Assembly: GCA_024867545.1 (NCBI GenBank)
Contig: JANFNE010000006.1
Coordinates: 1,116,001-1,180,000, forward strand
Length of the DNA: 64,000 nt
Direction of reading: 5' to 3'
Source of the DNA: Phytopythium helicoides
Taxonomy: Eukaryota > Oomycota > Peronosporomycetes > Pythiales > Pythiaceae
Shown here: positions 33,201 to 42,695 of the stretch, piece after piece
Numbering within the stretch: position 1 is the stretch's first letter
Layout of the letters: every line of letters starts with the position of its first letter
The notes under the pieces: generated by a model
The model's input: only the letters and a program-made list of their open reading frames with translations
What the model was told of the DNA's origin: nothing
Database searches by the model: none
Program-made: the position numbers and the translations under genes

Positions 33201-36200
33201 TTAGCGTCCAGCGAGAACCACTCCATCGTGTTCAGAGGGCTATGCTCGTCAGTACTGAGCGGTAGCTGGATGTACATGACCTTGGTTAAATTCTTCCAAA
33301 AAGTCGATGAGCCCTTTAACGTCAACGCAATTCGGTTATGGAGTCCGTTGCGATCTCTGACCGCTCCCTTCCACACTTGCAAGATGAAGTCGAGCACAAC
33401 ACAAAAGAGATCGGAGGAACGCTCGAGCATTGCTTCCGATGATACGAGGAATCGTTCAATCATACCAACAAAGCGCTTCGAGCTGCTACCTGACACGCTG
33501 CTGTCCGAGTCATCGCTGAACAGAAGAAATGCGAGGAACCCAGGCTGATATTCGAGTGCGACGTTCAGGAATACCAAGAACTCCTTTCGGACATGGGTGT
33601 GGTCAACTGATTGGCGTACCAACGACTCGAGTGCATCTCGCACAAAACTTAGATCACGCTTGTCTGGGAACTGAGCAACTAAAGAGTGGTTACTTGCAGA
33701 CGTGATGCCAGCTGAAGCATTAACTACACCCCAGTTACGGGCATCAAGAGCTTCGCACGTATGTTGAAGAATTCTCAGCGACCAGTACGCAATCTCAGGG
33801 GAACGCGACACCGGGTAACCCAGATATCCACCACATAAAGTTACAAGCGTCAGAGATTGGTTCATCTTGGGACCTCCATCGTCGATCGGAGTCAACAGCA
33901 ATGTCATTGCTGCTCCGGATGAATTCTCGCTCTGGGAAATTAGCAATTCGATCAGCTTCAAGCACGAGACGACAAGTGACTCCATTTCCAGGATGTCTGT
34001 AGGCTGATAATTGTCGGCTGCGAAGTTCAGTGGGTAGATCTGGTTGCCGTCATCTACAGAACCTTCGCCACTACTACGGAAGGCAGTGAGCGGGCGTGAA
34101 GCCAGTAATCCGGCGTCATCGATGCTAGCATCAGCTGCGATGCTGTTCCACTGCTTGACATGACCCGTTTCTGTCGAAAGGATCCCACATGTCGAGCGCA
34201 GGAGTTTCATCAGGACTGACGTGTCCCCCATTATCTTCGATCGCAGAGCAGTCTGGAATTGGGTCAGCATTTCACTGGACCCATTAGAGGCATCAGTGTA
34301 GTTTCGTCCCGCCAGCAGTACATATACAAGTCGGAAGCAACGAATCGAGGTTTCACAGCGGTCGTGAAACGACGCAAACTTCCAGCTCTCGTAGGTTGAC
34401 AGAACCTCCAGCACGAATTCGACACAGTTGACGAACCAGATCTTTTGAGCCTCTGCAATACTGGCTCCATTCTGACTGGCAAGCCAAGTCGAGCTTGCGA
34501 GGGTCGAACTGGAAGCAGTGAGTCCGCCTGCGTGTTGTGCTTGCAGCTCAAACAACCAACGGATGATGTTGACAAAAATCTCCTGCGTAGCCGATAGCAC
34601 AGGATACTTCCCGGTGTGGCGCTCCTGATGCTCAAACATCTTCTTAGCGCCGGTCACAATCAGCCGTACACAATTGTCACTACACGCTCCTCCAAGTTCT
34701 TCCATTAAGACACCAACTCCTCGGGTCGACGATAAGAGTGTGGTGAGTGCGCCGTAGCAAGCAGTCACAAACTCGAGCTGGCGCGCATTCCACGCTGGGC
34801 GACTATACTCGGCTTCATCGTCACCGTCCACAGCAGGTGTAGGCGAATGGACAAATGCGTCCACAAATCCCAGCAGCCGGCGAATCAAGTGTGTCAAGCC
34901 ATCTAACTCGAAGCTGGTGCTGTTCGATGTTTCAACTGCAGATTGTGACTGGGAAGAGTTTTGGGAATTGTTGATATGCGCCAAAACCTGTTCCCTTGTG
35001 TATCGGTCACGAATCCCCCACGCCACCAGATCTTCGCGAGAGGCTTCTAATAGGATGGGTAGGGTTACTCGATGTCGCACCAGCAGTGGAAGAAATTTGT
35101 GGGGGAACGGAAGGTGGCGACTTGTCCACCAGCGACGAAGTCGAGTTTCCGACCAACCACGACCAATCTCCGTGACCAAGTCTCGTCCACCATCACGCTG
35201 GCAACCAACTTGCGCAATCCACTCGAAGAGTGCTGTTGTCGTTTCGAAATCCTTGCCTTGTCCAACTAGTGCGAATGAAGATGTTTGGACTCCGTCAACA
35301 ACTTGGTCCATAGCAGCAGCAACCAAATCCCACACGCAGAACTCGTAGTTGCTGTTCAGAATCCACGCAACGGTAGCCTCGGAGAGGTCTGGGGAATCCT
35401 CGACAATCCCGACGGTGCCAACAGGAATGATGAGCTGGTCTTCTTGATAGAGGAAAGTCTGGGTGCATTCAACTTCTCGCTTCCCACTGCTTGTAGCAGC
35501 ACCATCAACAAATCGGAAGTACGCGTCTGGCGGCAGCTGCTTGTGAACACGGCTTTCAGCGCCGTCCGCATCAAGTACGATAGGTTCGCTCCACTCCCCC
35601 AGCACATGACGAAGAACTTCCGGCGATGACGGGCCATCCACATTCGCAGAGAGTGCTGTATACAGGCGAAGGTACGGGAGTAGACTCTGCGGCAGCTGAT
35701 CTCTCGCTTTGCCCAACAGATAATTCAGTGCACCATCACTCGACAGAGAGCTGTCACTGGATTCGGGCTCCAACGTTTCTTGAGCGACGCTAGGCGTCGA
35801 GATGACTGGAAGCACAAGCTTCACCATTGCTTGCAGCTGCTGCACACTGTCCAGGTTTTCCATGAAAGCGAGTTCCATGAGGGCATCGTTCAGAAACTCG
35901 GCTCCCACAAGCTGAAAAACTGCAGCACGCAATGAGCTTCCCGCCAGCGACGCTTTCGTCCGAGTCCCACGAGCAGACAGGCTCGGTACGTGAACTTCAT
36001 GAAGTGAGACGCTACTGCTTTGAGGCAGATCCCACATCGTCTTCAAGTCCACCGACCCCACGTTGACTGGGCCGTCTACTATGCCGTTATCAAATACGAG
36101 CTCACTCAAGGTGGCATGCAGAAAGTGGAAGCTGTGCATGTGCTCGGCAGCAAGGAGGCACTGCTGCAGAATTTCTTCGATCTCGCGCTCGTTACGGCTT

Positions 36201-37354
36201 GTGGAACCAGCCTTTTGGCGATATATCCGGGCAAGCAACGACGCCCAAGCCAGCAGCAGACATCCTGGGACTGCGGAGGATGCCAGATCTGATGTGGGCG
36301 AGGACACAGCCGAAGGAGACTCGCTTCCGTTGAGGCTTTGGGAAGAAATCAACCTTTGCAAAAAGAAATCGCGAGACCATTGCAACGCCTTCGTCGCTTG
36401 AGATCCGAGCTGGCTAGTACCACTTGCGTCATGGATCACGCGAATTGCCAGCAAGACTCCGAGGTTTGTAATGCGGCGCAACTTGAACTGCGCCTCGGGT
36501 AGCGCCAAGACACTCGGCGACAGCACCCCATCTGCAAACTCTGTGTCCCATGTGTGCACCGCTGTCGCAATCTCGACGGCGTTGTCCAGCGAAGGTGGAA
36601 TATCCTTCGAGATGTAGATCACCAACAATAGCAGCTCACGCAGCAGGGCTTCCTCTTCAAGAAGCTGCAGCTCCCAGTCGCGTGATAGCCGCGCCTGCCC
36701 GACGTCCTGCGCGGCGACAGCGTAAAAGTTGGGTGGGCTCAGCTCCGTCCGGCCACTCAGCTCGCGCTCCAACGCCTCGCGCAACCCTTCCTTGAGCAGC
36801 TCGACCACCACTTCGTCCACAATCTGGCTGTGAGGGTGGCCGAGCGCCACGCGTGGCGAGGTCGCCAGCGCCGCGCGCAGCAGCGCAATGCGGACCTCAA
36901 AGAACCGCCGGCGCTCCGCGTAGTAGTGCGCGCACACTCTCTCGACCGCGGCGCGCCAGTCAGCCCCTGCTTCTCGGATCGAGGCAACCCCCAGCGCGTC
37001 CTGCACGTGCGCCTTGAGCGCCGCCTCCTGCTCGGCGGGGCTCACCGCCACTGGCAGCGCGCAGCACGCCATCGCCACGCGCCACAGCTCCATCTCCTGC
37101 TGCTCCTCGCTCGCGCCGTCCGCCAGCGCCGCCGACAGCAAAAACTCGGCGTCCCCGTCGCGCAGCGCCGCCAGCGCGCCAGCCGCCTTGGTCGCCGCAC
37201 CGCCGCCTTTCCGGCCGCCCAGCGGCACCGACCCGCCCGCCGCGCGGATCGCGCGCAGCACACGCGCCGCCGTCATCTCGCCCTGCGAGCGACGCGCCAG
37301 CCAGTCCAGCACGTCGCCCGCCGTCGCCCCCTCTTCGGAGCCGCCGCGCGCCAT
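30284..37354 (-). CDS. NUP188-like nucleoporin with an embedded SAM-like segment
   Basis: NUP188 is an alpha-solenoid scaffold of the nuclear-pore inner ring that binds NUP93. The intron-free frame codes 2,356 residues, longer than the roughly 1,750-2,000 of other lineages. Family support: the N-terminal helix YYAERRRFFEVRIALL, LLLAWASLLARI, an SH3-like insert near 633-680 (QLIIPVGTVGIVED ... VAWILNSNYEFCVWDL) matching the one in NUP188, and YESWKFASFHDR with RCFRLVYVLL. Ser-rich spacers interrupt the C-terminal solenoid. Residues about 733-793 read like a SAM domain (LRRWWTSRHLPFPHKF ... REDLVAWGI), which I do not know from other NUP188 proteins. NUP205 is the main alternative; the SH3-like insert favours NUP188. 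Confidence 0.75.
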   Translation of the reverse strand: MARGGSEEGATAGDVLDWLARRSQGEMTAARVLRAIRAAGGSVPLGGRKGGGAATKAAGALAALRDGDAEFLLSAALADGASEEQQEMELWRVAMACCALPVAVSPAEQEAALKAHVQDALGVASIREAGADWRAAVERVCAHYYAERRRFFEVRIALLRAALATSPRVALGHPHSQIVDEVVVELLKEGLREALERELSGRTELSPPNFYAVAAQDVGQARLSRDWELQLLEEEALLRELLLLVIYISKDIPPSLDNAVEIATAVHTWDTEFADGVLSPSVLALPEAQFKLRRITNLGVLLAIRVIHDASGTSQLGSQATKALQWSRDFFLQRLISSQSLNGSESPSAVSSPTSDLASSAVPGCLLLAWASLLARIYRQKAGSTSRNEREIEEILQQCLLAAEHMHSFHFLHATLSELVFDNGIVDGPVNVGSVDLKTMWDLPQSSSVSLHEVHVPSLSARGTRTKASLAGSSLRAAVFQLVGAEFLNDALMELAFMENLDSVQQLQAMVKLVLPVISTPSVAQETLEPESSDSSLSSDGALNYLLGKARDQLPQSLLPYLRLYTALSANVDGPSSPEVLRHVLGEWSEPIVLDADGAESRVHKQLPPDAYFRFVDGAATSSGKREVECTQTFLYQEDQLIIPVGTVGIVEDSPDLSEATVAWILNSNYEFCVWDLVAAAMDQVVDGVQTSSFALVGQGKDFETTTALFEWIAQVGCQRDGGRDLVTEIGRGWSETRLRRWWTSRHLPFPHKFLPLLVRHRVTLPILLEASREDLVAWGIRDRYTREQVLAHINNSQNSSQSQSAVETSNSTSFELDGLTHLIRRLLGFVDAFVHSPTPAVDGDDEAEYSRPAWNARQLEFVTACYGALTTLLSSTRGVGVLMEELGGACSDNCVRLIVTGAKKMFEHQERHTGKYPVLSATQEIFVNIIRWLFELQAQHAGGLTASSSTLASSTWLASQNGASIAEAQKIWFVNCVEFVLEVLSTYESWKFASFHDRCETSIRCFRLVYVLLAGRNYTDASNGSSEMLTQFQTALRSKIMGDTSVLMKLLRSTCGILSTETGHVKQWNSIAADASIDDAGLLASRPLTAFRSSGEGSVDDGNQIYPLNFAADNYQPTDILEMESLVVSCLKLIELLISQSENSSGAAMTLLLTPIDDGGPKMNQSLTLVTLCGGYLGYPVSRSPEIAYWSLRILQHTCEALDARNWGVVNASAGITSASNHSLVAQFPDKRDLSFVRDALESLVRQSVDHTHVRKEFLVFLNVALEYQPGFLAFLLFSDDSDSSVSGSSSKRFVGMIERFLVSSEAMLERSSDLFCVVLDFILQVWKGAVRDRNGLHNRIALTLKGSSTFWKNLTKVMYIQLPLSTDEHSPLNTMEWFSLDANRSLIPNEVYLGRSSSYGYLARGFVLQIMTLEWHYNMSQDQGKEQQNVNGFIEVLEKFRTDDLYAQWLRAFTRFDYSQDDFSRAFAMIAPYQRSQTIGRIDIIGGPELSGKSLSCYLDGIVCDVSMLSWLFNGEFGQTRAVGNMLKCVKWCNLQGAYIHSQLFALTHWKKFMEVLSLQSGSDRSESDDAVTTASTTTAPAIASDTPTRRSFKRKESMIAAPPRGESTDPSSSSSLAANSRLSTIDDASSTSAPTSALLASNFAGDRTSYGMIRVLADVLVARLESAGAGAEVGDAKLDYCMLVHLSELVTLLTSMLHHQFCRIIQKTRNPRFSQTQQRSDRDGTKMTVQKCYSLLVIIEKVLRCIDGSIRQHRSGMEVDSMEDAGDAAMGTWKRLVRNVEVRLGSLNVHVRTELATAGVLLVHHMTQIQSSTSSPQHQQSVLENSSTQLLVYVRLAHHSLDSLKLCDSLAHSASRETLFNVNWGLFRELFDKISHTATKGSLATQKIVLDSGELWWSYVQGLEHEHDGIGSLFHMLGQWVRANTDKDAGQQHQQARQVLDGLSSIVWNSDNRDICRRVMGSQSRLRLFRFFATEILPTVESTLEEESKQSGARGYCTNQSAGGEGETKKVDKLARSTMHSIWCSAVDFIAGLMRLENSRISVNDEYLAGVWEFLSRAEKQLLASFHPPTRFTLALVMEHQSILRLMVALSSNDHRRKEWRQAFPRSCAILMEQSRQLLKRSSLLLGSSSAAESSKGQESKRGGGRGSITSRRSGGVAAPTTTSALIPFTSLAYAHKTLLHEQIQPIETLDEHHLTAYYERVEAELVEIVRLSSLLLTSWTPSLVSVDSTVVVDGVRYLDDERLVPLLSFGPPSEAMTTNSEPSLGHLCHSIEFLLARLVDTPENSQLANTINSSGLLIFKTFLLHAELYEHSKKDKDEFASFFAKVDERLREPSATGIDAELFKLLAAVSRV

Positions 37355-37775
37355 GAGGGCTGCCTGCCGATCGGTCGGTGGTTATGCTTGGTTGCCCCCA
37401 AGGCGCTCGCGTCGTATACTTTGATCGAGTCTAAACGGTTTTGCAGTATTTCGCAGTGAAGGCGGGTATATGTGTAATTTTAAATAGTTGGCCTCGTGAA
37501 GTGCCTCAAAAAGTGTGACGTGCGCAGCTTTTGGCGCGAAGACGCAGCGGCGTGAGCAAGAATGCCGTGTGCTGCCCCCAGTTATTTACTGCTAAGGAAG
37601 TTGCGGATTTGTTGTTCGACAGCGAGGTGGATGTAATTCGATTGGTGCTCTGGTGCTCGCTTCGCTGACTATGTGGTCAATTGCATTTGGCGCTGCTGCT
37701 CCGTGGCTTTGCTGCCCCGCAAGTAACCATCCTCGAAAATGTACCACAGCGTGGACGACTGACTGAATTGCGTTG
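37355..37775. other. NUP188 upstream region and transposon flank
   Basis: There is no gene. The right half probably belongs to the 3' flank of the gypsy remnant, because translations such as GYLRGSKATEQ continue beyond the integrase stop. No LTR end could be recognised. Confidence 0.35.
37529..37540 (+). promoter_or_regulatory. E2F-like site upstream of the NUP188-like gene
   Basis: TTTTGGCGCGAA fits the E2F consensus TTTSSCGC and lies 175 bp upstream of the NUP188-like start. Confidence 0.35.
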
Positions 37776-38108
37776 CTAAAGAAACTGAGCCAGGTCATTG
37801 GCAGCATGTTGACGCACATAGTGTCCAACAATGGCTGGAACGTCGCGCAGCATAGCAGCAAACGGCTCCCAAAAGTTCTCGATGTCATGTAGTCCCTTCC
37901 AGGCGACTTGCAGCTCCCACTCTCCAGTCATACAATTGGAACGGTGGCCTATAAACGCTCTGATCTCAAGCACAGTTCCTTGAAGGGAGGCCTGCTCTAA
38001 TACCTCTGCGGTCATATCAAGGTCTGCGTCACGGTAGAGCTTAAGCCGGGACCTATGTACGTCATAGCGAGCACCAGTGATGAGGTGCTGAATCATGAAA
38101 GAGTGCGG
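37776..38108 (-). pseudogene. Gypsy integrase C-terminus with chromodomain-like end
   Basis: The translation contains IQHLITGARYDVHRSRLKLY, typical of the stretch after the GPF motif in oomycete gypsy integrases. A divergent chromodomain-like segment follows (GEWELQVAWKGLHDIENFWEP) and then a stop. Its upstream half lies beyond the Mutator-like insertion, at 39436-39660. Confidence 0.8.
38101..38108. repeat. Target-site duplication, left copy
   Basis: GAGTGCGG matches GAGCGCGG at 39436-39443 in 7 of 8 positions. Both copies encode the same integrase position (PHS versus PRS), so the insertion split one codon run. Confidence 0.6.
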
Positions 38109-39435
38109 GATAGATTTTTTTGCGGGTCGCATTCTGGTCGGGCCAGACTCATGGATCTGGTTGAATATCTGACCGGTGAGCCAGGCCAGACCAAACACCT
38201 GATCGTCGAAATCGTTGCGTACTACAGGCGGCAACTTCATACTTCAACATCAACGTAGTCAAGTACAGTTAGAATGCAAGCGGTGTAGCTTGTCCGTTCA
38301 CGTCTCAGACTAAACCAAACGTCCGATTCGTGTAAAGCGGACATTTCCAATCGATACAGGAGGGGGTTACCTCGAGAACCCTCCCGCCGCACAGATGGGA
38401 GCTAACAAGTATCTGCAGACCAACATAATCGTGCATCCAGCCTAATTGAATGGGTCATACAATAGGACATAGAAAAATTAGTGCAATTGAAAATGAATAT
38501 GCAATAGTAAGTAGATGACAGGACTGTGCAGCAGTCTTGCCGCTACAGCGAAATTCCTGCAGAAACTTCAACAATTTCGTCATTCTCGCCAGTTCCACTG
38601 TCATTGTTTCCATTATCACCGCTGCTCGATGACTCACCACCTTCGTCATCTGGCTAATCATCTTCATCTTCCTCATCGCTAGAGATATCATTAACAACAA
38701 CACCGGCGAGATCTGGTGCAGAAGGCATAGCAATTGTCTCGACTGTGCGACGTGGCGCACGCTGACCGCGCACTGCTTCAAGAGTCGCAAAATGTTGGCG
38801 AGCAAGACCTCAATCGTCTTGATGAACGTCGCCATGCTAAGATGAGTGTCGCGAACGCCGCGTTCATCTCACGGTTGAACCGCTCAAGAGGATTGTTCGT
38901 CCTTGCAATGATTCTGTTACTCATGCCATGCACATTCCATAATGGCCGTCGGTCCACGTACGCCGAAAGTATGTCCAAAATGCAGTCCACTTGATCCGTA
39001 CATACCGCACACCCTGAGAGCGGCATCGCGCATTTATCTGCTGTTTTATCCACGCAATATCGCCCATCTACCTCACTAGGTGGGATGACAGTCAACGCAT
39101 CTAAGACTCCGCGCTCCATAGCTATTGTCGCAGCAGGCTCGGAGATTCGAAGACGCTTCATTTGGTGCCTGATCGCTTGCTTCAGGTGGAATAGGTGTCT
39201 TTCTTGGGCCGAGATCCTTGCTGGAAATCGCAGTCATTAGATTCAGACCCTGAATGCGACGTTGATCTCAAAGAATTCTATTGATACCACTTGGGTGCAA
39301 CCGCTCATACAGTCTGGCATGACTATTCTGGCATGCAACATGCGACCCAAAGTCATATCTGCAAGAAAAAACAGATATTTGCGATCAGACCCATATTCTG
39401 ATCTGACCTAAATGCGATCCGTAGAAAAGTTTACC
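38109..39435 (-). mobile_element. Mutator-like DNA transposon insertion with terminal inverted repeats
   Basis: The element is about 1.33 kb. Its ends are imperfect inverted repeats of about 60 bp (38109-38171 and 39373-39435), sharing TCGCATT, GGTC, CAGA, ATGG/TGGG, TCTG and ATATCTG in register. Inside lies only the C-terminal part of a minus-strand transposase, so it is an internally deleted, non-autonomous copy. Flanking 8 bp near-duplications fit the 8-11 bp target duplications of Mutator-like elements. Confidence 0.75.
38500..39161 (-). pseudogene. Mutator-like transposase, C-terminal remnant
   Basis: The translation carries GMSNRIIARTNNPLERFNREMN, the conserved segment near the end of oomycete Mutator-like transposases. 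After a frameshift comes an acidic tail (SSDEEDEDD and similar). The DDE catalytic core is absent. Confidence 0.7.
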
Positions 39436-39660
39436 GAGCGCGGTAGCGTTTCCACAACGCGAAATGGCCCAATCCAACGGCCAAGCAACTTATTGCCAAG
39501 GATGCGCTTATCAATGCGCGACCACAGCACAAAATCGCCAACAGGAAAATTGCACTCAAAGCCCTTGGACTTGGTAATGGCTGTCAGCCGCTGCTGCTCG
39601 TGGCGGTGTGTGGCAACCTTATAGAGTCCATGTAAGCTGGATTTCAGCTAGTCAACAGCT
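39436..39660 (-). pseudogene. Gypsy integrase C-terminal segment (upstream half)
   Basis: CNFPVGDFVLWSRID and LLGRWIGPFRVVE are the GPY/F module of gypsy integrases. In-frame it follows directly on the RNase H-integrase linker, with no zinc-binding HHCC or DDE core between them. Confidence 0.8.
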
Positions 39661-40373
39661 TCACGCAGCATTGACTGGTTCGCTCTCTGGGCGCTCGTGA
39701 CAGCCTCGAGGCTTGACCACACGAACCTTTCGCCCTGAAGAGGGCGTAGCTCCGTGACAGGCGCTGCGTTGCGCGTCCTTATGTGCTTCACACTGATCGT
39801 TGTAGCTGCCCTGCTGCCATCGGGCTGTCCCCAACGCGATATGATGTCGGCCCATACATTGTTTTTGCCAGCAATGTGGTGAATGGAGTAGTGGTAGCTG
39901 GCCATCTGCAAGACCTAGCGCTGCAATTTGCCAATTAACCTTCTGGTCTGGTGAGAACATCTTGATGAGGTTGGAATGATCACAACAAATCCTGAAACCA
40001 AGCTCGCGGTCCAGCAAGTATGCAAGGGCCTCTCACGCTTTAACAAGCTGGTAGGCTTCGCGCTCTATCACTGACCAGTTCAATTGTGCACCTTTGAACA
40101 GTCCCGATCGGTATGGTATCAGCTCATGCTTCTGCTGCTCGACCGGCAGGTCTTGGATCCACTCTGCAACCTGAGTGATGAACTGAGACCATCCCGTGGA
40201 CGAAGCATCTGTAGACATGCACATAATTGCACTTGGATCAGCAAATGACAGCTTGCACGGCCACTCGACCATCTCGAGCACAGCGCGGAACGCATCGATC
40301 TCTTCATATGCCCAGACAAGTCGCGCGCCAGCAAGATGTACTTTGCGTTGTCCTCGCTCAGCGATGGCTGCAT
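39661..40373 (-). pseudogene. Gypsy RNase H domain, frameshifted
   Basis: The segments MSTDASSTGWSQFITQ, ELGFRICCDHSNLIKMF and YHYSIHHIAGKNNVWADIISRW are the start, middle and end of the gypsy RNase H. They lie in different frames with intervening stops. Confidence 0.85.
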
Positions 40374-40455
40374 TTAGTAGAGTGCAACGTGCACTTCTTC
40401 ACCTAGAGTTTCAAACCCCTATCGCATACAATTGAGAAGAAATGAGTCAGATTGC

Positions 40456-40830
40456 CTAGATAATATTATGCAGTACGAGCGTTGAGCAACAGGTCGTCAA
40501 TGTTAGCGAGCAAAGATGTGTGCAGCATATTCCGAAAACAGTCGTTAATTTGGGCTTGGAAATGGACAGCTGATTTGGCTGCACCTTGGGGTACTCTTTA
40601 GGCGTATAGATTTCATCCTCCGTGATGAAACTGAAGAATTCTTGGCTGCCTTCAACGAGAGTTGCCTGACAGAAACCCTTCAGCAGATCGAATAGACCCT
40701 TGCCGTAAGCCCCACGAATTTCCTCGGCAATGACAGTCAATTTGGGAGCTGCTCCATCAATTGGAATAGTCTTTTGGTTCGCTGGCCAGTAGTCCACAGC
40801 TATGCAGTACCCTCCGTCATGCTTCTTCAT
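40456..40830 (-). pseudogene. Gypsy reverse transcriptase fragment
   Basis: CIAVDYWPANQKTIPI, GKGLFDLLKGFCQATL and a decayed TEDEIYTPKEYPKVQ are conserved reverse transcriptase blocks. The YxDD box is not intact. Confidence 0.85.
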
Positions 40831-41221
40831 CGGTAAGATAGCATATGCCCAGCGACTGCTGTTGTTGCATTTAACAAGTTCGACTTTTCCAACTCACGAA
40901 CGTACTCCCTCAAAACCATGCTTTGAGCCTCTGGGTAAAGTCTCAAAGCAGCACGCTACGGTACAGCTCTTTCACATAGAGAGGCTCAATCTTGGCGGTG
41001 GATCTGCTCCCAGTCGCACACGAAACAATCAGCGTACTTCATCATCAAGGCGCACAGATCTTCAACCAATTTGGGCTCAAATCCATTAGTAATAGCGTCG
41101 CTAATCAAAGTTTTTAGAGCGCTTTGCAGCTCGTTGCCTTCACCAGCCCCGAGAACATCCACATTATGTCAGGTATATCATCAGCAACAAGGTCATCCTG
41201 CATATGACCGCGCTCCGCAAG

Positions 41222-41419
41222 TTATTCGATCACCCGGTCGACGTTAATTCCAAGACAAGTCAACGTAGGAGCATCAAGCAGCAACTCATCATCTTCGGCA
41301 TCCAAAACCAAGCACTCAATCTTTTCCAGATACACCGGTCCCGCAGCGGTCTCGATACGCAGGTTAAGCTTGACCGACTCATGACAGTACATGACAGCGC
41401 CACCTGCAACCTTGACCAA
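41222..41419 (-). pseudogene. Gypsy aspartic protease remnant
   Basis: LNLRIETAAGPVYLEKIECLVLD and DDELLLDAPTLTCLGINVD fit the second half of a retropepsin-like domain from oomycete gypsy elements. The catalytic D(S/T)G triad is not seen. Confidence 0.7.
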
Positions 41420-41439
41420 TTTTGCAGGCTGAATTGGTT

Positions 41440-42061
41440 TACATGTCGAGCAAGAAGCCTACAGTGCATCTTCGTGCGCTGCTTTCCAGTGTCATCGATC
41501 GCCGGCTCCCCTTCCAGCAAGGCCTGCAACCCGTTATCTTCGACAATCTCGTCGAATGTGATTAAGTACTCCGCCACTCGTGCGCTGATATCACCTTCAC
41601 GCAGGTTCATGCTCAGCTTCTTCGAGAAAAGCTGGTCGATGTCGGGTACGTGGCCGTTCACCATCTATGCAGCCTTGAGCTTGTTACGATAAAGTAGTTC
41701 GATATACGTGATCAACGCATTATCGCTTGAACTCATGCTTTTCGACGTAGTCCATGACCTCCGTCTTCAACGTGGACTTGATGCTGACGACAACGTTGTC
41801 ATTCGACTCACCCGTCATCGCACAGCGCTCCGCGATCTTGTCCTCGTATTGCTAATGATCCTTCAGAATCGCAGCAAGGGCTGACTGGCTCCATTTTTCG
41901 AGTTTTGCCTTCACGAACTCGAAGATAGGTTGCGGCACCGTCAACGTCGCCGTCTGCATCCAGCCCCATGGCCAGTATCGTGAATTGCACGTGCCAAAGT
42001 AAAATTTATTGCGATTCACGCGCTGCAAAGTCAAATGCATGAACCTTGCACCTTGAAGCAA
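41440..42061 (-). pseudogene. Gypsy gag-like remnant
   Basis: Pieces such as ARVAEYLITFDEIVEDNGLQ and FVKAKLEKWSQSALAAILKD resemble the region upstream of the protease in oomycete gypsy polyproteins. Frameshifts and stops separate them. Confidence 0.55.
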
Positions 42062-42695
42062 GTGCGCTGCACTCCTAAAACATCAACAACATCATATTGG
42101 TTTCGATGTTTACAGTATTGCAGAGTAAAAAAAAAAATGTATTCTGGGAGTAAAAGCCCTCGATGGCAGCCATCACCCTTTGTGGTTTGTGTCACAGTAC
42201 CGCGTCGTTTCCTTTAATAACGGCAATTGAGGACGTAAACTCACGCCCTCAAGCTACGATTAACCTCTCTCCAGTCGACCGAATAGAAGAGTCGCAGAGA
42301 GGGCGAGCCCGTGATCTCTATCAGCGACAGCAGCGAGAAGATGACCACCAACTCGGATGCAGGTGGCGCGCGGTCGTGAAATAATACGGCCGCTCGCCGA
42401 TCAGATGGTCCAGCGCGTCCCAGCAATGCTCGATGTCGAGCTTGGGGCCTGCACCGCGTCCAGTGTCGTGTTGCACGACGCACCCAAAACGGCGGCCGCA
42501 ATGGACGACGCCGCCTCGCCCGCGTCAGCCCCGAACCGCGCTCGGAAAGTAAGCTGCGCCAGCACCCATTGCATCGCCGTCTTTCAGCGCGAGAGCACCA
42601 TCAAAGCATAGTACACAGGCCCTCTTCGTACGGCCTCGGGCGTTGCTCTATCTGTTCAACCTGTTCTAGTAATGCAGTTGTAGTAGCGCCAGAAT
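42062..42695. other. Gap between the gypsy and second Mutator remnants
   Basis: An A11 tract lies near 42127. A GC-rich island at about 42,300-42,610 contrasts with its AT-richer surroundings. Its plus-strand frame (42357-42611) includes a plausible stretch, ADQMVQRVPAMLDVELGAC, but resembles no family I know. Confidence 0.3.

Larger units (their letters stand above)
37776..42061 (-). mobile_element. Decayed Ty3/gypsy retrotransposon, interrupted by a Mutator-like insertion
   Basis: On the minus strand, fragments occur in the order gag-like, protease-like, reverse transcriptase, RNase H, integrase tail, chromodomain-like end, which is the Ty3/gypsy order. Each part is frameshifted or stopped and the integrase core is missing, so the element is dead. 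No long terminal repeats could be recognised at either side. The integrase tail is split by the insertion at 38109-39435. Confidence 0.85.

Noticed and set aside
37592..37888. 98-codon minus frame as a gene
   Set aside because: It overlaps the gypsy integrase end in another frame and has no motif.
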